A stretch of DNA of 64,000 nucleotides from Herpetosiphonaceae bacterium. Its GTDB lineage: Bacteria; Chloroflexota; Chloroflexia; Chloroflexales; Kallotenuaceae. The translations under genes were made by a program, and so were the position numbers. Positions 42,250-49,786 of this stretch are shown here, one piece after another. The stretch is from positions 82,491-146,490 of the forward strand of contig JACDGP010000001.1 in the NCBI GenBank assembly GCA_013821605.1, given 5' to 3'. A model generated the notes under the pieces. It worked only from the letters and a program-made list of their open reading frames with translations, did not search any database and was not told the origin of the DNA. Positions within the stretch are counted from its first letter, which is position 1. Each line of letters opens with the position of its first letter.

Positions 42250-43962
42250 TTAGAAGAGCCCAACGGTGTTCCCTTCCGCGTCGATATCAATATGACGAGC
42301 CGCTGGATCAGCACCCAGTCCCGGCATAGTTGTGATCGCGCCAGCGAGTGGGTAAATAAAACCGGCACCAACACTTGCGCGCACCTCGCGGATTGGAAAA
42401 GTATAGTTTTCGGGAGCACCCACCAGCTTCGGATCATGGCTTAGACTGAGATGCGTCTTGGCCATACAAATTGGTAAGTTGCCCCAGCCAAGGGCTTCGA
42501 AGGCTGCAATCTGCTCACGTGCCCGCTCACTATACTCAACCGCACTCGCGCCGTAAATTGAGGTCGCAATTGCATGGATCTTCTGTTCAATCGACCATTC
42601 GAGTGGGTACAGGAAGCGTGGCTCGGGTGTGACTCCTGTTGCCGCGCGCACGACCTTCTCCGCCAGCTCGATGCCGCCTTGTCCACCTTCGGCGAAGACC
42701 CGGCTCACCGCGAAGTCATCCGCACCTGCTTCCAGCGCGAGTGCTCGTACCGCCTCGATCTCAGAAGGATGGTCCTCAGGAAAGGCATTGAGCGCGACGA
42801 TCACCGGCACTCCAAAGGACTTGACGCTGGCGATATGGTGGCGCAGATTCGCTCCACCGACGTAAACCGCATCGGGGTTCTCGTGCAGCAACTCTGGCGG
42901 CAGCGGCTTGCCCGCCGTCACACGGTAGCGACCCGTGTGACTCTTAAGCGCGCGCACCGTAGCGACCAGCACTGCAGCCGCTGGCCAAAAGTTGCCATAG
43001 CGGCACTTGATGTCAAAAAACTTCTCGCCACCCAGGTCCATGCCGAAGCCGGCTTCGGTCACGACATAGTCGGCCAAGCGCAGTCCAAGCTCATCTGCGA
43101 GGATCGAACAGTTACCGTGAGCGATATTGCCGAATGGCCCGGCATGGAGCAGGACAGGCGTTTGTTCGATGGTCTGCATCAGCGTTGGCTTGAGTGTCTG
43201 ACGCATTAGCACCGTCGCCGCACCCGCTGCTTCGATGGCATCCGCCGTTACGGGCTGGCCTGTAGTGTCGAAGCCCACCACCATTCGCCCAATACGCTGC
43301 CGCAAATCGGCGAGTGCCTCCAGTGCCGTGCGTCCACTTGTGAGTGCCAGGATCGCCATCAGTTCACTGGCCGCAGTGATGTCGAATCCGGCCTGCCGTG
43401 GGCTGCCGTCCTTCGGTCCGCCCTGCCCAATCGTGATGTGGCGCAGAAAGCGGTCATCAACATCTACCACGCGGCGGAGTTGGATACGTTCTGGGTCAAG
43501 CTCCAGCGGATTGCCGTGATACCAACTGTTATCCGTCATCGCGGCAATCAGATTATGCGCCTGACCGACTGCATGGATATCACCTGTCAGGTGCAGAATG
43601 CTTTCTTCCAGCGGGATGACTTGAGAGTAACCACCACCCGCACCACCACCTTTAATGCCGAAGACCGGGCCGAGCGAGCTTTGACGCAGCGTTACGACCG
43701 CCCGCTTGCCGATGTGGTTGAGCGCCATGCCGAGCCCAATCGACGTCGCGGTCTTGCCCTCCCCTAGTGGCGTCGGATTGATCGCCGTCACCAGGATATG
43801 CTTTCCGCGCCGAGGACGACCTGTGTCAAGCAGACGGAGATCAAGCTTGGCTTGGTAACGTCCGTGGGGCTCAACGAACTCCTCTGGGACACCGAGCTTC
43901 TCAGCAATCAGCTGGATCGGTGCAAGTGGTGCGGCGGCGGCAATCTGTAGGCTGGTCTTCAT
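42250..43962 (-). CDS. fhs: Formate-tetrahydrofolate ligase
   Basis: ATP-dependent activation of formate to 10-formyl-tetrahydrofolate in one-carbon metabolism. 570 aa, normal length (about 560). ILVTAINPTPLGEGKTATSI is the ATP-binding motif, followed by KRAVVTLRQSSLGPVFGIKG with GGAGGGYSQVIPLEESILHL. FGNIAHGNCSILAD and VTEAGFGMDLGGEKFFDIKC are diagnostic. Cytoplasmic. The ATG at 43962 is preceded by GGAGAT. The gene is divergent from the pyrophosphorylase gene. The TGTACC array lies immediately downstream. Confidence 0.97.
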   Translation of the reverse strand: MKTSLQIAAAAPLAPIQLIAEKLGVPEEFVEPHGRYQAKLDLRLLDTGRPRRGKHILVTAINPTPLGEGKTATSIGLGMALNHIGKRAVVTLRQSSLGPVFGIKGGGAGGGYSQVIPLEESILHLTGDIHAVGQAHNLIAAMTDNSWYHGNPLELDPERIQLRRVVDVDDRFLRHITIGQGGPKDGSPRQAGFDITAASELMAILALTSGRTALEALADLRQRIGRMVVGFDTTGQPVTADAIEAAGAATVLMRQTLKPTLMQTIEQTPVLLHAGPFGNIAHGNCSILADELGLRLADYVVTEAGFGMDLGGEKFFDIKCRYGNFWPAAAVLVATVRALKSHTGRYRVTAGKPLPPELLHENPDAVYVGGANLRHHIASVKSFGVPVIVALNAFPEDHPSEIEAVRALALEAGADDFAVSRVFAEGGQGGIELAEKVVRAATGVTPEPRFLYPLEWSIEQKIHAIATSIYGASAVEYSERAREQIAAFEALGWGNLPICMAKTHLSLSHDPKLVGAPENYTFPIREVRASVGAGFIYPLAGAITTMPGLGADPAARHIDIDAEGNTVGLF

Positions 43963-44093
43963 GAACGATCTCCTTGATCGAGGACAGTAATGCTCTTCAG
44001 TACGCCCTTATAGTACATCTATCCTAGGGCAAGCTTTACTCTCGCTGCTGGTGTAAGGTTTGCTACAGACAGGCGTAGAGAGGAACCGATGCT

Positions 44094-45158
44094 ATGCAAG
44101 ATGCTCACAGCATATTTAACCGGCTGGCACAACAGTTTCGCGCGGGCACGTTTACCGCCGAAGGGAATCACCTGCAAGACGTTGCTCCCTTGCAACCAAC
44201 CGATATCCATGAATTGCCGCCCACCAGCTCCACACCGTACAAGGAATTATCGGAGCGAGGTCACCGAGCTTTGGTGGCTGGCGAAGTCGGCGCTATCATT
44301 CTGGCCGGCGGCATGGCGACCCGCTTTGCCTATGAACGCCCCAAAGGACTCTACCCGATCCTGGATGGCAAAAGCTTTTTGCAACTCAAAATCGAATGGC
44401 TGCTCGCTACCGCGCCCCAGTTACCGATCTATGTGATGACGTCATTTCGGACCGACGACGAGGTACGGGCTCATCTCGCCGAGCACCACTTTTTTGGTGC
44501 CGCCCCCGACCAGATCCAATGCTTCGTCCAGGATCAATTTCCACGCCTCACGCCCATTGGCGAGCTGTTTCAGACCGATGACTTGGCCGAGGCGTACGCA
44601 GCTCCCGGTCATGGCGATTTTCCCACTGCATTGCAACGGAGCGGCCTGCTTGACCGCTTCCTACAGGGTGGAGGCCGCTACCTGTACTTTTCCAATGTCG
44701 ACAATCTGGGTGCCTCGCTTGACCCAGCCATTATTGGTTGGCATATCACCTGCGGATGCGAGATGACGATCGAGGTCGCCCAAAAGGTCGCGGGTGATAA
44801 GGGTGGAGCGCCTGCACGCGTAGGTAGCCGGATCCAACTGGTCGAAGGCTTTGCCTTTCCGCCGGATTTCGACCAAGATGCGATCCCGGTCTTTAACACC
44901 GCCAGCTACGTGTTTACCGCCGCCGCGCTCCGCAATCCTACCGAGCTGCCCTGGTACGTCGTAGAGAAAAAAGTGGGTACCACGCCGGTCATCCAGTTCG
45001 AGCACCTCGCCGGTGACTTAAGTCGCTCGTTGAGCGTGAGCTTGTTGGCTGTTGATCGGGACGACCGCTTTATTCCGGTCAAAAGCCAAGCCGATGTCCC
45101 CATAGCCCAGCGATTAATCCGGCGTAAACTCACTCGACTAGCCGCCAAAGCGATATAA
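44094..45158 (+). CDS. UTP--sugar-1-phosphate uridylyltransferase (UDPGP family)
   Basis: 354 aa nucleotidyltransferase of the UDP-glucose/UDP-N-acetylglucosamine pyrophosphorylase family, which makes UDP-sugars for cell-envelope or exopolysaccharide synthesis. The nucleotide-binding loop is AIILAGGMATRFAYERPKGL (about residues 61-80), then YPILDGKSFLQLKIEWLL. FSNVDNLGASLDPAIIGWHI is the UDPGP NVDN motif, and QLVEGFAFPPDF with the NTASYVFTAAAL segment follows. The N-terminal HSIFNRLAQQFRAG helix fits eukaryote-like members. Specificity for glucose or GlcNAc cannot be decided by eye. Confidence 0.85.
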   Translation: MQDAHSIFNRLAQQFRAGTFTAEGNHLQDVAPLQPTDIHELPPTSSTPYKELSERGHRALVAGEVGAIILAGGMATRFAYERPKGLYPILDGKSFLQLKIEWLLATAPQLPIYVMTSFRTDDEVRAHLAEHHFFGAAPDQIQCFVQDQFPRLTPIGELFQTDDLAEAYAAPGHGDFPTALQRSGLLDRFLQGGGRYLYFSNVDNLGASLDPAIIGWHITCGCEMTIEVAQKVAGDKGGAPARVGSRIQLVEGFAFPPDFDQDAIPVFNTASYVFTAAALRNPTELPWYVVEKKVGTTPVIQFEHLAGDLSRSLSVSLLAVDRDDRFIPVKSQADVPIAQRLIRRKLTRLAAKAI

Positions 45159-45188
45159 CGACGGAGTGGGCTACACCGCGCTCCGTCG
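45159..45188. terminator. Hairpin between convergent genes
   Basis: CGACGGAG at 45159-45166 pairs with CTCCGTCG at 45181-45188 (loop of 14 bases, stem can extend by two with one mismatch). It begins at the stop of the pyrophosphorylase gene and ends 6 bases before that of the phenylalanine hydroxylase gene, so it could serve both. No T-run is seen. Confidence 0.5.
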
Positions 45189-45193
45189 GTCCC

Positions 45194-45964
45194 CTACACG
45201 AGGCTTACAGCACGTTGGTGCATCGGCAGCCCCTCGCGCTGTGCATATTCGTCGATGACCTGCTGCATCTGTTCGATCGAGTCAAGGACAAAATATTCTT
45301 CATGGAAGCTATAGGCAGCCGGCTTGGCCTGGGTGACACGTTCAATCGTGAAAGGATGATGCGGCTTGCCGCCATGCCGTGCAAACTCGAGCTCGCCCGG
45401 CGATGATAGCAGGCCGGCCCCCAGCACTTTTTCCTCGCCGTCCTCCTTAATAAAGGCGAACTCGATGCTGAACCACCAGAGTTTTGCAATGTCAGCCCGC
45501 TGGCGTTCGTCGCCTAGGAGGTAGAGCTCACCAAATTGCTGCGAAATATCGGCGAAACGTTGGTCGGTAAACAAGGCCAGATGGCCGAAGTATTCGTGGA
45601 ACAGATCGGGCAATGGTGTGAAGTCGAGGTCCTTGAGGTCGCGAATATATTCGGTGACCGGGAAACGACGCCCAACAATATGTTCAAACCACTCGGTTGC
45701 CCCTAGATACTCATTCTGTGCACTGGTCAAGCCCCAACCCGAGTGCTGCCGAATCAATTGGCTGATGGCGACGGGGTCCGGCAAGTGCTTAGGATCATAG
45801 CCGAGCATGTGTAAACCCTCATTAAAGGCCTGGCATGACAGCCCCGTAATACACTCCATCTGTCGTTCATACAGCTTGGCCCATGTTTCATGCTCTCGAT
45901 CCGTCCAATCGCGCCGCAGGCGCGCCTCATAGTCATCGAACGGTTGTGGTACCTTGGTATCCAT
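45194..45964 (-). CDS. phhA: Phenylalanine 4-monooxygenase
   Basis: 257 aa biopterin-dependent aromatic amino acid hydroxylase that makes tyrosine from phenylalanine. The iron-binding motif LPDLFHEYFGHLALFTDQRF holds both His ligands (HExxGH), and the third ligand Glu is in LWWFSIEFAFIKEDG. FPVTEYIRDLKDLDFTPLPD and WGLTSAQNEYLG are also conserved. Length fits the bacterial short form. The ATG at 45964 has GAGGAG only 4 bases upstream; an ATG at 45976 with a weaker site is possible. The hydroxylase would need a pterin cofactor. Confidence 0.94.
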   Translation of the reverse strand: MDTKVPQPFDDYEARLRRDWTDREHETWAKLYERQMECITGLSCQAFNEGLHMLGYDPKHLPDPVAISQLIRQHSGWGLTSAQNEYLGATEWFEHIVGRRFPVTEYIRDLKDLDFTPLPDLFHEYFGHLALFTDQRFADISQQFGELYLLGDERQRADIAKLWWFSIEFAFIKEDGEEKVLGAGLLSSPGELEFARHGGKPHHPFTIERVTQAKPAAYSFHEEYFVLDSIEQMQQVIDEYAQREGLPMHQRAVSLV

Positions 45965-46240
45965 CGCACTCCTCATACCTTAACGTAAAAACCCCCGGCA
46001 TGGTGCCAAGCACGGCCCTGCCAGGGATACTCCCTACGACCGGCTACACTGCCGCTACAAATGGTACGAAGCAAGCTTCGCTCCAAGACAGCCAAACTAT
46101 ACCGCGTCCCACGATTGGCCGCAACATTATGCTCCTAAATTCGGTATACTGTGACGGGCCACACTGCGAGGTGCGGCATTTCTGCGTTTCATTCGCCATC
46201 ATCCCTTGTGCCGGACTGGTCTGCAAAAAAAGGAGGTTCT

Positions 46241-47581
46241 ATGCGTGTAGGGCTCGATTTTGGCACGACGAATTCAAGTGCCGCTGTTTACTGTGACGGG
46301 CAGGTCCATCTGGTCCCACTTGACTCGGATCAACCGGTGCCAACGGTACTGCGCTCAGCCTTGTTCATTGGTCGTGATGGTCGCGCCTCGCTCGGTCGTC
46401 CCGCAATCGACCGCTACACTGAAGGCAATGTTGGGCGCGAAATTGTATATGAGCGTATCTTTCTGGGTGTCGAGCGGATGACCTTCGCAGATATCGGCAC
46501 TGTCGAGCAAGCACTGTTTGCCGATGTCGATGCGAATGCCCCCGGTCGTTTATTCCTATCGCTCAAAATGGCGCTGCCTGATCGCTCGTTTACCGGCACC
46601 GACGTTTTTGGCACGCGCTGGACCATTGAGGAGCTGGTTGCTTTGATGCTCCGCGGCATCCACGAGCGCATCGCAGCCGATCTGGGTGAGCCGGTCACCG
46701 AGTTGGTGATCGGGCGTCCTGTGCACTATGCTGATCCACAAGGCGATGATATTGCGATCTCGCGCATGCAAACGGCTGCGGAGGTGGCAGGTCTACCGCC
46801 GGTCCGTTTCATGCCGGAGCCGACCGCTGCCGCCTTGCACTATGCACTAGGCGCCGATAAAGCGGCCTATGTTCTGGTGTTTGATTTCGGTGGCGGTACG
46901 CTGGATGTGACGGTTATGCACGTTACTCCGCAAGGCGAGCATCGTGTGCTAGCCACCGATGGCGTTCCGGTCGGCGGCGACTTGCTTGACCGGCGCATCG
47001 TTATGGGCAAACTACACCCGCATTTCGGAGCCGGAGCCACGTTGGGCCCGCGTCACTTGCCCCTGCCAGCATATTTACTTGATCATCTTGATGGCTGGCA
47101 AAGTATTGTCGAGTTACACAAGCCTCAGGCATTGAAGGTGATCGACGAAGTGATCATCACCGGCGATCGCAAGCCCGAGCTCCTTGCGCTCCGTTCATTG
47201 GTTCGCGAAAATTATGGTCTGCCCTTATATGAAATGGTCGAGCGTAGTAAACGCGACCTGAGCACCGAGACCGAGGTCAAGATGTCAATGGATGTGGGAG
47301 CCATTCACTTTGCCGAGCCACTCCAGCGTTGGGATTTCGAACGGCTGATCGGGCCCGATGTCCGGGCCGTGCGTGACTGTATTGAGCGGGCGCTGCATGC
47401 CGCAGGGGTTAAGGCTGAGCAGATCGACGTGGTCGTACGTACCGGCGGCTCGTCGCGCATTCCGCGCTTCGTCCGCCTACTCAGCGAGATGTTTGGCGCG
47501 GAGAAGCTTGAAGAAGTAGATGTTTTTACCAGTGTAGCGTCGGGGCTGGGCATTGCGGCAGCTAGCGGTATTGGTGCCTAA
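46241..47581 (+). CDS. Hsp70-family protein (YegD-like)
   Basis: 446 aa. The actin-like ATPase domain is intact: VGLDFGTTNSSAAVY at the N-terminus (phosphate 1), LVFDFGGGTLDVTVMHVTPQ (phosphate 2), VPVGGDLLDRRIVMGK, and VRTGGSSRIPRFVRLLSEMF (adenosine). It stops shortly after, without the substrate-binding and lid domains of DnaK, as in YegD-type proteins; DFERLIGPDVRAVRDCIERA is a helical insert. The ATG at 46241 has a strong AAAGGAGG. The next gene, a repeat-rich membrane protein, starts 33 bases downstream in the same direction, so they may be cotranscribed. Function of these short Hsp70s is poorly known. Confidence 0.9.
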   Translation: MRVGLDFGTTNSSAAVYCDGQVHLVPLDSDQPVPTVLRSALFIGRDGRASLGRPAIDRYTEGNVGREIVYERIFLGVERMTFADIGTVEQALFADVDANAPGRLFLSLKMALPDRSFTGTDVFGTRWTIEELVALMLRGIHERIAADLGEPVTELVIGRPVHYADPQGDDIAISRMQTAAEVAGLPPVRFMPEPTAAALHYALGADKAAYVLVFDFGGGTLDVTVMHVTPQGEHRVLATDGVPVGGDLLDRRIVMGKLHPHFGAGATLGPRHLPLPAYLLDHLDGWQSIVELHKPQALKVIDEVIITGDRKPELLALRSLVRENYGLPLYEMVERSKRDLSTETEVKMSMDVGAIHFAEPLQRWDFERLIGPDVRAVRDCIERALHAAGVKAEQIDVVVRTGGSSRIPRFVRLLSEMFGAEKLEEVDVFTSVASGLGIAAASGIGA

Positions 47582-47614
47582 TAATGGTACACTTGCGCGA
47601 ATTGAGGAGCTGCC

Positions 47615-48175
47615 ATGCTTGAGGAAAACCCGAACGCCATTACGTTGACGCGCGTATGGATTCGTGAAAACATTATCACCACCGTGCTAGGCATTTTTAT
47701 TCTCCTTTCGCTCATCATCCATGCGCTGACGATCTCAGCCTTGTTCCGCGTTCGTGATGTCGTACGCTTGCAGCTCACGTCGGCGGCCAGCCAGGTTGCG
47801 GAAGCCCGCCAACAAACCCTTCACTATGATTTCCCGATCAAGCAAAACTTTCCTTTTAAGACGGCAGTCAATATCAGTGAAACGTTGGATGTGCCGATCA
47901 ACGAGAAGTTTCCCATCAACCAGACCTTCAATGTGCCCATCGATTTGAACTCATTTATTCCCGGTGCCGGCACGTACTCGATTCCCGTGCCGATTAATCT
48001 GACTGTTCCAGTGTCGACGACGATCCACGTGCCCATCCGCCGCCAGATCCCGATCGAGACGACGGTTAATGTCGATACCACCATCCCCATTCAGATTGAT
48101 TTGAAACAGCCTGGAGTTGGCGATTTACTGAAGCGTGTCGAAGATTCACTGCGGGATCTTCTAAGCAAACTATGA
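47615..48175 (+). CDS. Membrane protein with periodic xPIxxx repeats
   Basis: 186 aa. One hydrophobic helix (NIITTVLGIFILLSLIIHAL, about residues 22-41) is followed by a short polar linker and then about 100 residues with a striking period: FPIKQN, FPFKTA, VPINEK, FPINQT, VPIDLN, VPINLT, VPVSTT, VPIRRQ, IPIETT, IPIQID. The spacing is a few residues and suggests a regular beta structure, probably outside the membrane, ending in a helix. AGGAGC precedes the ATG and an ATGA overlap links it to the glycosyltransferase. No known family is recognised. Confidence 0.75.
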   Translation: MLEENPNAITLTRVWIRENIITTVLGIFILLSLIIHALTISALFRVRDVVRLQLTSAASQVAEARQQTLHYDFPIKQNFPFKTAVNISETLDVPINEKFPINQTFNVPIDLNSFIPGAGTYSIPVPINLTVPVSTTIHVPIRRQIPIETTVNVDTTIPIQIDLKQPGVGDLLKRVEDSLRDLLSKL

Positions 48176-49686
48176 CCGTGTTGCCAAAGCTACGAGCAAC
48201 ATCGTGGTGGCCACGGCTCGTACCCTGGCTCACTGGCTTGCTCACGTTGATCGTCTTTGGGGCAGCGACCCCCGCGCTCATCCGCTTCCGTGACTACGTG
48301 CAATTAGCCCTCGCCTACGCGTCGCCACTTGATCCACAAGAAGGCTTCGCACTCTGGGAAACTGACCGCTGGCGCGCTGGTCTCGGCTTCTATGTGCCGA
48401 TCGAGCGCTATAGCTTTGTGAGCGCGCCCTATCCGCCGGTCCACCCCTTCCTGCTGCGCTTGATCGGTAGTGCGAATGGACCACATGTTTTTTGGGGCGG
48501 TCGCATGCTGGCCCTGGCAGCACTCGTGGCCATTGCTGCTGGCGCCATGTGGCTGGTGCGACGGGTCAGCGGGAGTTGGCTCGGCGGTGTTGCGGCGATC
48601 GGGCTGGTACTGGCACAGCCGACGTTTCAGCTATGGTCAATGCGTATTAAGCCTGATCTGGTTGGCTTAGCTGCGACTGTGGTGGGCCTGGCCTTAGTCG
48701 CCCAAGCCTGTTGCCCGTCCGAGGATCACGATATGCCACAGCGCTCCCCTGGTTGGCTTCAATCAGCCCTATGGGCGTTACTATTTGTGGTGGCCCACTT
48801 TACCAAGCAAACGCTGGTAGCTGGGCCCCTCGCAGCTGCGACTCTTCTATGGCTACGCGATCACCGCGCCGCATTACGCTTCGGTGTGACCTTTGTCGTG
48901 CTCTTGGTATTGCCGTGGCTCGCGCTTGATCTCCTAACGCATGGTCAATACACCTATCATATTTGGTTTCTCCATCAGTTAGGCTGGAAGGTTTCGTTAT
49001 GGCTTAAGCTTGTGCGCCTGCTCGCACCGCTGTGGCCACTTATGCTGCTAAGCCTGGTTGGTCTGGTAGCGACGTGGCGCACGCCCACAATCATTAATGC
49101 CTATATCTTATGGGCACCGCTTTCATTGCTCGGCGCTGGAGTCCAAGGTGCTAACCATAACCACTTGCTCGAAACGGGCCTCGCCTTAGCACTCGCTGGC
49201 GGTCAGGCGCTAGGCTTTGGTTTGCGTAGTGTACTGACCACACTTGTAGTACGTCGGCACGCTGCGCTCCTGTTAGCGCTGCCGCTGTTGGCGCTCCAAT
49301 GGCTGCTGCTCGCAACACCAGGGACATGGTTCCGTGGGGAGTTCACGCCCGATCCGCGCTACGGGCGCTATATCAACTTTATTCGCGCTACAGCGGGAGA
49401 GATTCTGGCCGATGATGTCGGTCTCTTGTACGCGGCAGGCCGACCTCTGCGCTACGATGATCCATCCACGATGGGCCCAGCGGCAGCGCGTGGATTGTGG
49501 GACGAGAGCGGGTTGCTCGATGACCTGCGTAATCATCGCTTCAGCGCTGTCATCCTGCCGGTCAATACCAATACCGATGGTCTCATCGACCCGTCGGGCC
49601 ACTGGACACCTGCAGCACTACAAACCCTGGCGACCTATTACCGGGTTAAGTTTCCTGATACGCGTACGATTTATGTTCCAAAATAG
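48172..49686 (+). CDS. GT-C type membrane glycosyltransferase (PMT/ArnT-like)
   Basis: 504 aa integral membrane protein with about 10 or more hydrophobic segments. The first extracellular loop carries ASPLDPQEGFALWETDRWRA, where the acidic residues are in the place of the catalytic DxD/ExD of GT-C glycosyltransferases (GT39/GT83-like), and SFVSAPYPPVHPFLLRLIG follows the same layout. The lipid-linked donor and acceptor are unknown. Coupled by ATGA to the preceding repeat protein. A C-terminal soluble loop (YINFIRATAGEILADDVGLL) is short. Confidence 0.78.
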   Translation: MTVLPKLRATSWWPRLVPWLTGLLTLIVFGAATPALIRFRDYVQLALAYASPLDPQEGFALWETDRWRAGLGFYVPIERYSFVSAPYPPVHPFLLRLIGSANGPHVFWGGRMLALAALVAIAAGAMWLVRRVSGSWLGGVAAIGLVLAQPTFQLWSMRIKPDLVGLAATVVGLALVAQACCPSEDHDMPQRSPGWLQSALWALLFVVAHFTKQTLVAGPLAAATLLWLRDHRAALRFGVTFVVLLVLPWLALDLLTHGQYTYHIWFLHQLGWKVSLWLKLVRLLAPLWPLMLLSLVGLVATWRTPTIINAYILWAPLSLLGAGVQGANHNHLLETGLALALAGGQALGFGLRSVLTTLVVRRHAALLLALPLLALQWLLLATPGTWFRGEFTPDPRYGRYINFIRATAGEILADDVGLLYAAGRPLRYDDPSTMGPAAARGLWDESGLLDDLRNHRFSAVILPVNTNTDGLIDPSGHWTPAALQTLATYYRVKFPDTRTIYVPK

Positions 49687-49722
49687 CTTAGCATCTCCGG
49701 CGCTATATTGACATAAAAAATA

Positions 49723-49751
49723 TTGACAGTGTGAATCGGGCGTGCTATCCT
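49723..49751 (+). promoter_or_regulatory. Promoter of the rel gene
   Basis: TTGACA at 49723-49728 and TATCCT at 49746-49751 with a 17-base spacer, 36 bases before the chosen ATG. A second TTGACA lies 15 bases upstream at 49708-49713. Confidence 0.6.
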
Positions 49752-49786
49752 TCCCATACTGCGCAATGCGCTGGGAAGGTGATCGC

